DNA from: JABMQB01 sp964408795 | GTDB taxonomy: Bacteria > Bacteroidota > Bacteroidia > Bacteroidales > Prolixibacteraceae | Direction of reading: 5' to 3' | Assembly: GCA_964408795.1 (NCBI GenBank) | Contig: CAYPAW010000102.1 | Location: 3,906-67,905, forward strand | Length of the DNA: 64,000 nucleotides | Program-made: the position numbers and the translations under genes | The notes under the pieces: generated by a model | Databases searched by the model: none | What the model saw: the letters and a program-made list of their open reading frames with translations, nothing else | Told to the model about the DNA's origin: nothing | Part shown: in pieces, positions 1 to 9,722 of the stretch | Position numbering within the stretch: the first letter of the stretch is position 1 | Layout: the number at the start of each line of letters is the position of its first letter

Positions 1-1448
1 ATTATTATCAAAGCTACTTCAAACCCAGTGCAGCCTATCTTATCATGGTTGGAGACATTACCTTAAAAGAAGCAAAAAGCCAGGCTGAGCAATATTTCGG
101 GAACTGGCAACAAGGAGAGGTTCCAGTTCATTTGTATGATTTACCGGCACTGAATAGCAGTCCGAGGGTTGTGATTGGCAATCGTGACGGAGCGGTACAA
201 TCGGTTATTATGGTCAGTTATCCTTTGCAATTCAAACCCGGGAATCCGGATGCCATTAAAGCGAGTGTTATGAATTCTGTGCTGGGAGGGGGAAGCCTCT
301 CTTCACGCCTCAATGCCAATTTGCGGGAAGACAAAGCTTTCACGTATGGAGCCTATTCAACGCTATCTGCCGATAAGTTGACCGGATCATTCAATGCCTC
401 GGCTGAAGTGAAAGGAACTGCAACAGATACGGCTATGCAGGAAGTACTGTACGAAATGAAGCGGATGACCAACGAAAGGGTGGCATCTGAAATGATTGAA
501 CAGGTGAAGAATCGAATGACAGGCTCCTTTGCCCGGTCCCTGGAAAGACCAGAAACCATAGCCGGTTTCGCCCTCAATATTGAAAAATATCAATTACCTC
601 AGGATTATTATGCCACCTACCTGAAAAAACTCAGCCAGGTGACACCGGAAGATGTTCAGGCTATGGCCCGTAAATACCTCAAACCAGAGAATGCGAATAT
701 CATTGCCGTGGGGGATGCCCAGGAATTATCCAAAACCATGGTTCGATTCTCAAAAGAGGGAACCGTGGAAGAATTTGATTATTACGGACGTCCTGTAAAA
801 GCAGCTGAAATTCCTTCCAGCATTACAGCTCACGATGTAATTCTTGCCTATATCAAAGCCATTGGAGGCAAGGAGAATCTGCTGAAGGTTAATGATATCC
901 GGATAACCTACGGAGCGGTTATGCAGGGGATGAACATTGAAATAGTCACAAGCCAGAAAGCACCCAATAAAATTTGTGTGGAAACAAAAATGGGGGATCA
1001 GGTATTATCCAAGCAAATTTTTGACGGGGTGAAAGGACGGGTGAAAAGTCCGATGGGAGAACAGGAGCTGACAGATAGCGATCTGGAAGCCATGAGAATA
1101 GAGGCAACTCTTCATCCGGAGTTGAACCTGGATGAACTTGGAATTACTGCGGAACTGACCGGTTCCGGAGAGGTGAACGGGAAAAAGGTCTGGAAAGTTA
1201 AAATGACCCTGTCCACGGGAATGAGCACTACCGATGCTTACGATCAGGAAACCGGATTGAAGTTACAGTCTGTAACCCAACAGGGACCGATGACCGTTAC
1301 CACAACCTACAGTGACTATCGGGAAATCGAAGGAGTTTTGTATCCTTTCAAATCGGTTCAGTCACTGGGTCCCCAGGTACTTGAAATGGAAACCAAATCC
1401 ATAGAAATCAATTCGGGTATCAACGATTCCGTTTTCGAAACCTTGTAA
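1..1448 (+). CDS. M16 (insulinase-like) zinc peptidase, C-terminal part, 5' truncated
   Basis: The reading frame is open from base 3 and runs into the first ATG at 45 without a stop, so the gene begins upstream of the window. About 480 residues are visible. The first ~190 match the inactive C-terminal half of M16 peptidases, with the typical GGGSLSSRLNANLRE segment and a 'FTYGAYS' stretch; the HxxEH zinc site would lie upstream and cannot be seen. After a linker at about residue 255 comes a ~210-residue beta-rich extension resembling LolA/outer-membrane-lipoprotein-sorting folds (GKKVWKVKM, YDQETGLKLQS, 'YREIEGVLYPF'). In Bacteroidota such long M16 proteins are periplasmic or cell-envelope proteases. 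The next gene begins 3 bases after the stop codon, so the two are probably co-transcribed. The family call is firm; substrate and role are unknown. Confidence 0.88.
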   Translation, partial: YYQSYFKPSAAYLIMVGDITLKEAKSQAEQYFGNWQQGEVPVHLYDLPALNSSPRVVIGNRDGAVQSVIMVSYPLQFKPGNPDAIKASVMNSVLGGGSLSSRLNANLREDKAFTYGAYSTLSADKLTGSFNASAEVKGTATDTAMQEVLYEMKRMTNERVASEMIEQVKNRMTGSFARSLERPETIAGFALNIEKYQLPQDYYATYLKKLSQVTPEDVQAMARKYLKPENANIIAVGDAQELSKTMVRFSKEGTVEEFDYYGRPVKAAEIPSSITAHDVILAYIKAIGGKENLLKVNDIRITYGAVMQGMNIEIVTSQKAPNKICVETKMGDQVLSKQIFDGVKGRVKSPMGEQELTDSDLEAMRIEATLHPELNLDELGITAELTGSGEVNGKKVWKVKMTLSTGMSTTDAYDQETGLKLQSVTQQGPMTVTTTYSDYREIEGVLYPFKSVQSLGPQVLEMETKSIEINSGINDSVFETL

Positions 1449-1451
1449 CGC

Positions 1452-3752
1452 ATGGAACCTTTGAAGGTTTTAATCCTGGAGGATGTAGAGATTGACGTCG
1501 AATTCATTAAGCGGATGCTGAAAACCCGTATGGATTATGCATTCCTTTTCAAATGGGTGATTACGGAAAAGGATTTCAAAAAGGCCGTGAAGGAATTTCA
1601 CCCGGATATCATTCTTAGCGACTACAATCTACCGCAATTTACAGGGTTGGATGCATTAAAAATAGCCCGGGAGTACAACAACCTGATTCCTTTTATCATC
1701 GTTACAGGAACGTTAACCGAAGAAACTGCCGCTGAATGTATCCAATTGGGAGCCTGGGATTATGTGGTCAAAGACCGCCTTCATCGCCTGCCGGAAGCAA
1801 TGGAAAAAGCTTTTATTCTGAAAAAGGAAAAACGGAAAGTCCGGCAGGCAGAAACAGAGTTGAATTTGATCAAAAAACAATCCGGGGTTCAGCTGAAACT
1901 TCTTTACCAGGCCATCAATCAGGCTCCCGTTTCTTTGCTTATTACCGATGCATCGGGAATAATCCAGTATGTGAATCCCGCATTTGAAGAAATCACAGGA
2001 TACAAAAAAGAAGAGGTTGTCGGTGAAAAAGCACAAATCTTACAATCAGAAAACTACGATCATTCTTTTTTGGAGAAAATAAGGGATGAAATAAAAAACA
2101 AAAAGGTATTCCGGGATGAGATCATCAGCAAAAGAAAAAACGGGGATCCTTACTGGGAAGTAATCTCGGTGTCTGCGCTAAAAAATGAAAAGGGGGACAT
2201 TGAGCATTTTATTGTGATAAGCAGGGATATCACGGAATCAAAAAAAATACAACAAGCAATTATCGAAAGTGAAAATCTCTATCGTGCTATTTTCGAAAAT
2301 ACCGGAACGACTACCATGATTATCGATGCGGATGGATTCATTTCGCTTGTTAACAGTAAGTTTGAAGAGTTAAGTGGCATTTCGAAGAAAGAAGTGGAAG
2401 GGGTTTATAAATGGATGCAATTTGTTCCGGAACCCGATAAAAGCCGGATGATTGAATACCAACGTAGAAGACAAAAGAAAGAAAAGGAGGTTCCAACCAG
2501 CTATGAGTTTACCTTTCGCAGACACGACGGAGAATTACGAAGAATCTTGCTTACGGTGGATTTAATACCCGGAACCAATCAGACCATAGCCTCTTTGCTG
2601 GATATTACCCGCCGCAAGAACATGGAAACAGAACTCAAAGCAAGCAAGGAAAAATACCAGAACCTGGTAGAAAATATCAATGATGTACTCTTTGAGATCG
2701 ATCTTGAAGGAATAATAACCTATATTAGTCCGATTATTGAAAACCTTACGGGATATAGCGATTGCTACTATACGGGAAAATCGTTTTTTGATCTGATCTA
2801 TCCTGAAGATGTTGAGATCACAAAAACCAAGCTCAACAATTTGCTATCCAAGAACCGGATGGCACCCAATGAGTTCAGGGTAAAAACCCGAAGCGGTGAG
2901 CTGATATGGATCCAAACCTCGGCAAATAAAATCATCAAAAACGGCAAAACAGTTGGTCTCAGAGGTTTGGCTGTGGATATATCCAAACAAAAAAAAGCCG
3001 AGGATGCCCTGATAAGGGCAAAGGAAATGGCAGAAGAGAGCGACCGTCTGAAATCAACTTTCCTGGCAACCATGTCTCATGAATTACGCACTCCTTTGAA
3101 TGCAATCATCGGATTCAGCGAAATGCTCAACGGACCTGTCAGCCCCAATGAAATCAAGGAAATGAGCCGGATCATAAACGAAAGCGGAAACAAGTTGCTG
3201 GCCATTATTGAAGATATTTTTGCCATCTCTCTGCTTAAAACCAAGGAGCCTACGATTGTAAGGGAAAAATTTACCCTGTCTGAAATCCTTGTTTCGCTGG
3301 AACAATTGGTTCTTTTTGAGTTACAAAACCAGCAGAAAACAGAGATTGCCTTCAAAATGGTGAAACCCACCGGAAATCCATGCTTCTACACCGATAAAAC
3401 AAAATTGATTCAACTGCTGACCAACCTCCTGAAGAATGCAGTGAAATTCACGGTCCGGGGATCCATCACCCTGCTGGTGGAGATTGAGTCAACGGATGTT
3501 TTGTTCAAGGTAATCGATACCGGTGTGGGTATACCGGAAGACAAAAAAGATATTATTTTTGAACAGTTTCGTCAGGTTGATGATTCTTCCATACGCAAAT
3601 ACGGCGGATTGGGTCTGGGATTAGCGATCAGCAAAGAAATAGCCCGGATTCTTGGAGGAACCCTCCATGTTGAATCCACCGAAGGAAAAGGTTCGATCTT
3701 CTCTTTTACTCTGAAAAAAACATGGGTTTCGGATGAAATAACAAAAGGGTAA
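1452..3752 (+). CDS. Sensor histidine kinase with N-terminal receiver and three PAS domains
   Basis: 766 residues. Order: receiver domain (about 1-125) with acidic pocket E10/D11, phosphoacceptor D57, T85 and K107; PAS domains at about 150-265, 275-390 and 400-515; HisKA with phosphorylated H543 in MSHELRTPLN; and a C-terminal HATPase_c domain with the N-box (NLLKNAVKF), G1 (DTGVGIP) and G2 (GGLGLGLAIS). No membrane segment or signal peptide is visible, so it should be cytoplasmic. The receiver is N-terminal, so the kinase is probably itself controlled by phosphotransfer, or reports the state of another kinase through its receiver. It starts 3 bases after the M16 peptidase and ends 3 bases before the DUF2891 gene. 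No partner response regulator with a DNA-binding domain is nearby. The ligand sensed by the PAS domains cannot be read from the sequence. Confidence 0.93.
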   Translation: MEPLKVLILEDVEIDVEFIKRMLKTRMDYAFLFKWVITEKDFKKAVKEFHPDIILSDYNLPQFTGLDALKIAREYNNLIPFIIVTGTLTEETAAECIQLGAWDYVVKDRLHRLPEAMEKAFILKKEKRKVRQAETELNLIKKQSGVQLKLLYQAINQAPVSLLITDASGIIQYVNPAFEEITGYKKEEVVGEKAQILQSENYDHSFLEKIRDEIKNKKVFRDEIISKRKNGDPYWEVISVSALKNEKGDIEHFIVISRDITESKKIQQAIIESENLYRAIFENTGTTTMIIDADGFISLVNSKFEELSGISKKEVEGVYKWMQFVPEPDKSRMIEYQRRRQKKEKEVPTSYEFTFRRHDGELRRILLTVDLIPGTNQTIASLLDITRRKNMETELKASKEKYQNLVENINDVLFEIDLEGIITYISPIIENLTGYSDCYYTGKSFFDLIYPEDVEITKTKLNNLLSKNRMAPNEFRVKTRSGELIWIQTSANKIIKNGKTVGLRGLAVDISKQKKAEDALIRAKEMAEESDRLKSTFLATMSHELRTPLNAIIGFSEMLNGPVSPNEIKEMSRIINESGNKLLAIIEDIFAISLLKTKEPTIVREKFTLSEILVSLEQLVLFELQNQQKTEIAFKMVKPTGNPCFYTDKTKLIQLLTNLLKNAVKFTVRGSITLLVEIESTDVLFKVIDTGVGIPEDKKDIIFEQFRQVDDSSIRKYGGLGLGLAISKEIARILGGTLHVESTEGKGSIFSFTLKKTWVSDEITKG

Positions 3753-3755
3753 ATC

Positions 3756-4820
3756 ATGAAAGTACGGTATCGTATTCTGATTCTTTTTTTTCTTATGCCC
3801 GTATTCCCTCTCTATGGTCAGGAGCTTTCGTTTGACAGGAATAAGGCAGCGTATCTTTATCAGTTTGCCTTTGATTGCATTGACCGGGAATATCCCAATA
3901 AACCGGGGCAGGTTCTGGGTGACGACAGTTATCTTGCTCCCCCACGGGAACTTCACCCTGCGTTTTATGGTTGTTTCGACTGGCATTCATCGGTTCACGG
4001 CCATTGGACCCTCATCACCATTCTGAAGGAGTTCCCGGATTTTTCCCTCAAAGAGGAGATTATAAAAAAAATAAAATCCCTTATTACTCCGGAAAACATC
4101 CGCAGGGAAATTGCGTATTTTCAGGATGAGCACAATAAGGATTTTGAGAGGACCTATGGTTGGGCCTGGCTTCTTAAACTGGCGGAAGTTCTCAGCGAAT
4201 GGGATGGTCCGGAAGCATCCGCTCTGCATGCAACTTTGCTACCCCTGGTTCATTTGATTTCCGGTAAGTTCTCAGAGTTCCTGGATAAGCTGAATTACCC
4301 TATTCGTGTCGGGGAGCATACAAATACCTCTTTTGCGATGTCGTTTGCCTGGGATTATGCCAGGAAATATGATCCGGTATTAGCTGCAAAGCTGGAAGAA
4401 AAAGCCAGGGAGTATTTTCTGGATGATGTAAGCTGTCCCATATCCTGGGAGCCCGGAGGATTTGACTTCTTCTCACCCTGCCTCCAGGAAGCATCGTTGA
4501 TGCATAAGATTTTGTCACAAGAGGAGTTTATTGTGTGGCTGGATCAATTTTTACCCGGTTTTAGGGAAGCACCGGAACGTTTTCTGGAAACAGCAGCCGT
4601 CTCTGACCGTAGCGATGGGAAACTGGCACATCTTGACGGACTGAACTTCAGCCGGGCCTGGTGCCTGTTTGAAATAGGGAAATACCTTGGGAACAAAAAA
4701 ATGAAAAACCTGGCTGTAAAACATTTTGCCTACAGCTATGAAAAAATGGATTCCGGTGAATATGCCGGTGCACACTGGCTGGCATCCTTTGCCCTCTACG
4801 CTCTGATAAAAAGCCAATAA
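3756..4820 (+). CDS. DUF2891 family secreted protein
   Basis: 354 residues beginning with a signal peptide (hydrophobic stretch ILILFFLMPVFPLYG, cleavage near GQ). Conserved blocks of the DUF2891 family are visible: HPAFYGCFDWHSSVHGHW, 'FERTYGWAWLLKL', RVGEHTNTSFAMS and WEPGGFDFFSPCLQEA. The protein looks all-helical and is probably an alpha/alpha toroid like those of many glycoside hydrolases and epimerases, but no function is established for the family. It follows the kinase gene by 3 bases and is probably in the same operon. The export signal puts it in the periplasm or at the surface. Confidence 0.85.
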   Translation: MKVRYRILILFFLMPVFPLYGQELSFDRNKAAYLYQFAFDCIDREYPNKPGQVLGDDSYLAPPRELHPAFYGCFDWHSSVHGHWTLITILKEFPDFSLKEEIIKKIKSLITPENIRREIAYFQDEHNKDFERTYGWAWLLKLAEVLSEWDGPEASALHATLLPLVHLISGKFSEFLDKLNYPIRVGEHTNTSFAMSFAWDYARKYDPVLAAKLEEKAREYFLDDVSCPISWEPGGFDFFSPCLQEASLMHKILSQEEFIVWLDQFLPGFREAPERFLETAAVSDRSDGKLAHLDGLNFSRAWCLFEIGKYLGNKKMKNLAVKHFAYSYEKMDSGEYAGAHWLASFALYALIKSQ

Positions 4821-4865
4821 CCCTGTACACACATTGCTTCTGTTGCTTCAGAGTGCCCATTCTTT

Positions 4866-5756
4866 TCAATCTACCCCCCGGGTTTTCATGGAAAGGGTAT
4901 ATACGGAGGTCCTGGCGGTTATGAAAAGAATGTTTCTTTTTTTGCCTCCGAAGCAGAGGTTGGACGGTGCTTCGGGGACTTCGATTTCATGAATTCGTTC
5001 CCCTGAAGGCGAATAAATCCACACTTTTCCCGAAGTAAGGTAAACATTTCCTGCCTGATCCATGGTCATTCCATCCGATCCTTTGGAAGCAAACAATGTT
5101 TTATGGGTCAGACTCCCATCCGGCTGGATATCGTATTTCCAGATTTTTCTGTCGTTTATGTCTGCCGCATACAATGTTTTTCCATCCGGAGTACCGATCA
5201 ATCCGTTGGGTTGTTTGAAATCATCGATGACCCGTTTTATTTCTCCTTCAGGAGAAAGGTAATAAACTCCTCTGACATCCTGGATTTCTTCGTGTCCTTC
5301 GGGCCACCAGCTCCGGTGATAATAGGGATCGGAAAAATAGATGCCTCCGTTGGGGGCAATCCAAAGATCGTTGGGGGCATTGATGTGTTTCCCTTCATAC
5401 AAACCGTCAAAAACGACATGCATCTTTTTATTTTTATCCCATATTACCAGTTGATTGTAGAGGTCGGCACAGGCTACCAGCTGTTTTTTGTGATTGAAAT
5501 ACAATCCGTTAGCGCGTCTTGTATCCTCGAGATAGAGGGAAATGCCTCTTTTTTCATCCCATCGGTATATTTTATCGTTGGGCTGATCGGTGAAATATAC
5601 CTGTCCGTTGGTCGCTACAGCGGGTCCTTCCGTGAAAAGAAATCCTGAACCGGCTTTTTGAACCACGGCATCTTGTGCAACAAGGGAACCGCTCTGGGCA
5701 GCTGCATTCATGGACAGGAGTAGTGCAACAGGTATTAGGTATCTATTTTTCATCAT
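4866..5756 (-). CDS. SMP-30/gluconolactonase family protein, secreted
   Basis: 296 residues, with tandem ATG codons at the start and a signal peptide ending near AAAQS. It has the six-bladed beta-propeller of the SMP-30/gluconolaconase/LRE family: the metal ligand glutamate in FTEGP (E43), the NAPND motif (126-130), QPNGL (182-186) and a SDGM aspartate (D228). Family members hydrolyse sugar-acid lactones using a divalent metal; in polysaccharide degraders the exported forms are thought to open lactones made during sugar oxidation. It is convergent with the DUF2891 gene. The fold is firm; the lactone substrate is not determined. Confidence 0.88.
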   Translation of the reverse strand: MMKNRYLIPVALLLSMNAAAQSGSLVAQDAVVQKAGSGFLFTEGPAVATNGQVYFTDQPNDKIYRWDEKRGISLYLEDTRRANGLYFNHKKQLVACADLYNQLVIWDKNKKMHVVFDGLYEGKHINAPNDLWIAPNGGIYFSDPYYHRSWWPEGHEEIQDVRGVYYLSPEGEIKRVIDDFKQPNGLIGTPDGKTLYAADINDRKIWKYDIQPDGSLTHKTLFASKGSDGMTMDQAGNVYLTSGKVWIYSPSGERIHEIEVPEAPSNLCFGGKKRNILFITARTSVYTLSMKTRGVD

Positions 5757-5881
5757 TCAGAATTTGAAGGATAAATATAGGAATATTCCGTAACATGAAC
5801 AGGAGGCTGCGTTTTCCCGGTAATTAAGGTTCCATGTTGATGAACGGATAAAGAAATTTTTTTAATTTCGCCCTCTGATAC

Positions 5882-5970
5882 GGAGAGTTGCCGGAGTGGT
5901 CGAACGGGGCAGACTCGAAATCTGCTGTCCTGATTTTTCGGGACCGGGGGTTCGAATCCCTCACTCTCCG
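5882..5970 (+). tRNA. tRNA-Ser (anticodon CGA)
   Basis: A full cloverleaf folds by eye. The acceptor stem GGAGAGT (5882-5888) pairs with ACTCTCC (5963-5969), followed by discriminator G5970. The anticodon stem GCAGA/TCTGC encloses loop CTCGAAA with anticodon CGA at 5916-5918. A long variable arm (TGTCCTGATTTTTCGGGACC region) is typical of class II serine tRNAs, and the T arm carries GGTTCGAATCC. The 3' CCA is not encoded, as is usual in Bacteroidota. It reads UCG codons. Confidence 0.97.
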
Positions 5971-6278
5971 CATTATATCCTGTGTGAAATTCAATTAGAT
6001 CACATTCTTTTGCGCACATTGATGGGTTGGTCTCGAAAATCAAAAAACCCAAAAACCACAATGGCTAATTGTGTTGACTCCCCCCTGCTCTCGATTAACC
6101 GGGAACAGCGAGAGTGTATTAACTCCCCACATTCTTAGGACAGGTTTTCACTTGCACAAAGCCAATGATAATGATGTATCTTGGTGTTAACAACTGAAGT
6201 AAAACGAAGAGTTGTTCTGGTTATTACTACTTTCTTTTTTTTTCCTTACCGAGATTTGTTTTAAGTACCAGTATTAAT
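5971..6278. other. Intergenic region without a gene
   Basis: The 308 bases between tRNA-Ser and the 3' end of the GH2 gene hold no convincing coding sequence. A T-rich run (6230-6243) is the only notable composition. Short frames here overlap the tRNA or lack plausible starts. Confidence 0.6.
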
Positions 6279-8666
6279 CTATTTACTCAGGATGGTTACC
6301 TGATCTCCTTTCAGCTTGTCTGCAGCAGCGGTTACTTCAATATTTCCGGTTTTGCCTTTTACGGACCGGATGATCAGCATGGCTTTTCCGTTGAACAGTT
6401 TGCGGTGATCCGCTAAAAAGGGTTCGTGGGATTGCGGGTTTCCGTTTCCGACACCAGCAATGGCTCCCGGTCCTTTTATTTCAAAATGAATCAGATCATC
6501 AGCCAGCGGACAACCCTTTCCCTCCCGATCGAAAGCTTCAACCAGCACATAACTCAGATCATTACCGGTGGCGTTAATTTCTCTCCGATCGGGGGTAAGT
6601 TTTATGGAAGATGGTTCCCCGGCTGTTTTTACGATGGCTTCCCCTACCTTTCTTCCATTTTTATACCCAATTGCCTTTAATGTACCGGGTTCATAAACCA
6701 CATCCAGCCACATTAGCCGGTATCTTTCGATGGATACATCCGATTTTGGATTTTTGGATTTCCTGCCCAGGGACTTTCCATTCAGGAACAATTCCGCTTC
6801 ATCGCCGTTGGTGTAGACAAATATCGGTACATTTTTCCCTTCGTATCCTTCCCAGTTCCAGTGAGGCAGGATGTGGACCATATCATGATCAGGTCGCCAG
6901 TGGCTCTGGTACAAAAAGAAGCGGTCCTTAGGAATTCCGCATAAATCAACGATTCCGAAATAGGAACTCCGGGAAGTCATATAGGGTGTTGGCTCTCCCA
7001 GGTAATCGAAACCGGTCCATACAAATTCACCGGCTATGTAGGAAGCGTTTTCCTGCCACATGAAATCGTCATCGGCGATCTCTGCCCATTCCGGAGCATG
7101 CAGATCATAGGAACTGACCTGATTCGATTGGGTAAATGCGGTTTTTTTCTCAGGCAAAGGAAGTTCATAAAACCCACGAGTGCTGACGGTTGATGCGGAT
7201 TCACTGATAATGACTGCTTTGGAGGGATCCATCTTGCGGGCCGGTTCCCAGCGTTGTCCATAATTCCAGGCATGAACATCGTAATAATCGAAATGCTGCC
7301 ACCGGGCATGGTGATCCTGGTCACAGGCAATGGTCACAGGACGCGTAATGTCGTATTTCCTCACAAAACCTACCATGGCTGCGAGCTTTTGCAACCCATA
7401 ATTGGAATTACTTTGCACATCGCCCATCTCGTTTCCGACACTCCAGAGAATGACCGACGGATGGTTCCGGTCTCGAATCACAAAATTCTTAAGATTCCGT
7501 TCCCCGAATTCATAGAAATCTGTTTCCTTCGTGATATCGGCTTTATCGTCCCACTTGTCAAAAGCTTCATTGAAGACAATAAATCCCATTGTATCACATA
7601 AATCAAGCAGTTCCGGGGCACAAACATTGTGGCTGGTCCGGATGGCATTGCACCCCATTTCTTTCATGATCTCCAGTTTCCGTTCCATGGATCGTTTGTT
7701 AAAAGCAGCTCCCAGAGGACCATGGTCGTGGTGAAGATTGACTCCTTTTATATGAAAATGCTTGCCATTCAGGAAAAACCCGTCATCGGAAGTGAATTCA
7801 AAGGTTCTGAATCCAAAGGGTGTGACACTGGAATCAACGATTTCTCCATCCACTTTTACGTTGGTAACCACACGGTATACCGCCGGATGATCCACATCCC
7901 AGATTTCAGGGGAAGGCACCGTCATCCAGTGGTCAAATTCCCGGGAACCTCCGCGTTGTATTTTATGCGAGGATTCCGATTTAACCACCTCATTTCCATC
8001 AGGACTGACAACAATGGATTCAACGGTAACCTGTTTTTCCGCATCATATTGATTCAAAACGTTATCCAGGATACGAACATCGGCATAGGTTGAAGTGATT
8101 TTGGGAGTTGTGATATAGGTTCCCCAGATTTCTTTGTGAACCTTATCCGTTACCATCATTTCCATTTTCCGGTAAATGCCGGCCCCTGGATACCAGCGGC
8201 TTCCATGTTTTCTGGTATCTACATGCACTGCAAGGGTGTTTTCTTCCCCTGATTTTATTAAGCCGGTGATATCAAGGTAAAAAGAATTGTATCCGTAATC
8301 CCACCTGCCTGCCCGTTTCCCGTTTACATAAATCGTTGGGAATGCCATAACTCCATCAAACTTTATATAAACGATTTTTCCCCGGCTTGCAGCTTTCAGA
8401 TTGAATTTTTTCCGGTACCACCCCTCTCCTCTCCAGGGCAATTTACCGGTAAATCCCATCTCCTCTTCCTGAAAGGGACCTGCAATGGCCCAGTCGTGAG
8501 GGATCGTTACCCGTTCCCATTGGGAATCATCGAAATCCGTTGCCTCTGCACCCAAAGGATTGCCTTTGGTAAATTTCCAGCTTTCATTCATTGAAACCCA
8601 TTCTCCTGCATGCACATGAAAGAAAAATGCCAGGAACGGAATCAAAAGAAACATCCACTTCTTCAT
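6279..8666 (-). CDS. Glycoside hydrolase family 2 (beta-galactosidase-like), secreted
   Basis: 795 residues from ATG at 8666. A longer frame reaches 8744, but the shorter start gives a clean signal peptide (KKWMFLLIPFLAFFFHVHA) and a -7 box lies at 8721-8728 inside the longer version. Domains: jelly-roll sugar-binding domain (about 20-190), Ig-like domain (190-285), TIM barrel (285-590), then DUF4982/Ig-like C-terminal domains. The catalytic acid/base is E413 in SVGNEMG and the nucleophile is E489 in ISESAS. The architecture fits the beta-galactosidases and related exo-enzymes of Bacteroidota polysaccharide loci; beta-galactose is the most likely substrate, though beta-glucuronide or beta-mannoside cannot be excluded. 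Export places it in the periplasm. Confidence 0.93.
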   Translation of the reverse strand: MKKWMFLLIPFLAFFFHVHAGEWVSMNESWKFTKGNPLGAEATDFDDSQWERVTIPHDWAIAGPFQEEEMGFTGKLPWRGEGWYRKKFNLKAASRGKIVYIKFDGVMAFPTIYVNGKRAGRWDYGYNSFYLDITGLIKSGEENTLAVHVDTRKHGSRWYPGAGIYRKMEMMVTDKVHKEIWGTYITTPKITSTYADVRILDNVLNQYDAEKQVTVESIVVSPDGNEVVKSESSHKIQRGGSREFDHWMTVPSPEIWDVDHPAVYRVVTNVKVDGEIVDSSVTPFGFRTFEFTSDDGFFLNGKHFHIKGVNLHHDHGPLGAAFNKRSMERKLEIMKEMGCNAIRTSHNVCAPELLDLCDTMGFIVFNEAFDKWDDKADITKETDFYEFGERNLKNFVIRDRNHPSVILWSVGNEMGDVQSNSNYGLQKLAAMVGFVRKYDITRPVTIACDQDHHARWQHFDYYDVHAWNYGQRWEPARKMDPSKAVIISESASTVSTRGFYELPLPEKKTAFTQSNQVSSYDLHAPEWAEIADDDFMWQENASYIAGEFVWTGFDYLGEPTPYMTSRSSYFGIVDLCGIPKDRFFLYQSHWRPDHDMVHILPHWNWEGYEGKNVPIFVYTNGDEAELFLNGKSLGRKSKNPKSDVSIERYRLMWLDVVYEPGTLKAIGYKNGRKVGEAIVKTAGEPSSIKLTPDRREINATGNDLSYVLVEAFDREGKGCPLADDLIHFEIKGPGAIAGVGNGNPQSHEPFLADHRKLFNGKAMLIIRSVKGKTGNIEVTAAADKLKGDQVTILSK

Positions 8667-8720
8667 ACGTAAATAACACAAAAAGTAAAAATTTTTCTCG
8701 TACACCAATTGATTTATCTG

Positions 8721-8728
8721 CAAAGGTA
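8721..8728 (-). promoter_or_regulatory. -7 promoter box for the GH2 gene
   Basis: Read on the minus strand this is TACCTTTG, an exact match to the Bacteroidota -7 consensus TAnnTTTG. It lies 54 bases upstream of the ATG at 8666. No clear TTTG is seen at -33, so the promoter is only half supported. Confidence 0.5.
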
Positions 8729-8904
8729 ACGATAAATCCCGCATAAAATTTGACCCTCTGTTTGTGTAAAAAAGATGCGAAAATTATAGGCTCGTTTCAT
8801 GCGTCTGCATTTTCGATTTTCGTTACGTTCAATGCAATATGATTGATAGTTAATAAGCTATATGGTATATAAATTTTATTGAATTCGTATTGTTTTTTGT
8901 AGTT

Positions 8905-9678
8905 TCAAACATCATTCGATTGGGTAAGCAATGCATCCAGGTCGTCACAGTTAATCATCTGCCTGTTTCCCAGATTTAAAGAACCCGACAGAACCTCTGT
9001 TTTTTCCTGTTGATTTCCCAGGCTGGTTACCACCGCATCGGCGAGGCTTAAATCTTCATTCCGGGTATATTCATTCACGGTAGCCAATACTTTCAATCCT
9101 GCACTTTTTGCAGCCCTCACTCCGTTTTCAGAATCTTCAATAACGATTACTCCATCGGGTGGCATGTTGATTTTTTGTAAGGCAAGCTGATAGATTTCCG
9201 GATCCGGCTTTTTACGGCTGACGACATCCCCGGCCAGGAGAAGATCAATTTTAATACCGTTCAGCAATGAATCAATAGCTGCTTTGGCAGCCTTTTCGTT
9301 TGATGTGGTGCAGATACCGACGAATAGGTTCCTTTTGTTTGCTTCTTTCATCAGACGATGGATACCGGGTCTTAACGGCAGATCGCCATTTTCAATGAGT
9401 GAGATATACCGCTTGGTTTTCAGCTGATGCAACTGGGGTATCAGATCCGGCAACGAAGTTCCTTCGGGAAGGTATTCTTTCCCTTCTTCCTGAAAGTAAT
9501 ATTTCATGCGTTCTTTACCCCCTGCTATCTGCAGCAACGCATGGTATTTGGAGACTGTCCATTCTACAGGAATCCCATATTCCGAAAAGGCCTGATTAAA
9601 GGCTACCCGGTGACCATCTTTTTCGGTATCCATGATGGTCCCGTCCATATCAAAGAAGATCGCTTTTAACTGTCTCAT
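8905..9678 (-). CDS. HAD-superfamily phosphatase/phosphomutase (beta-phosphoglucomutase-like)
   Basis: 257 residues. HAD motif I is FFDMDGT with D10 and D12, motif II is the threonine/serine in 'CTTSNEKAA', motif III the lysine of RKKPDPEIY, and motif IV VIEDSENGVRAA. A helical cap of the CbbY/beta-PGM type lies between motifs I and II. These enzymes dephosphorylate sugar phosphates or interconvert hexose phosphates in the cytoplasm. It is the last gene of a minus-strand cluster, 44 bases after the class II aldolase, so it most likely acts on a phosphorylated intermediate of the same pathway. The C-terminal ~35 residues extend past the usual fold. Exact substrate unknown. Confidence 0.88.
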   Translation of the reverse strand: MRQLKAIFFDMDGTIMDTEKDGHRVAFNQAFSEYGIPVEWTVSKYHALLQIAGGKERMKYYFQEEGKEYLPEGTSLPDLIPQLHQLKTKRYISLIENGDLPLRPGIHRLMKEANKRNLFVGICTTSNEKAAKAAIDSLLNGIKIDLLLAGDVVSRKKPDPEIYQLALQKINMPPDGVIVIEDSENGVRAAKSAGLKVLATVNEYTRNEDLSLADAVVTSLGNQQEKTEVLSGSLNLGNRQMINCDDLDALLTQSNDV

Positions 9679-9722
9679 ATAAAAATTGTAAATTAAAGCT
9701 GTGTTTTTTCACAGAATGAATA

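Noticed and set aside
5753..6061. Reading frame on the minus strand across the tRNA
   Set aside because: It is the shadow of tRNA-Ser, a well-known false gene pattern.
8667..8744. Extended start for the GH2 enzyme
   Set aside because: It precedes the signal peptide and contains the -7 promoter box.
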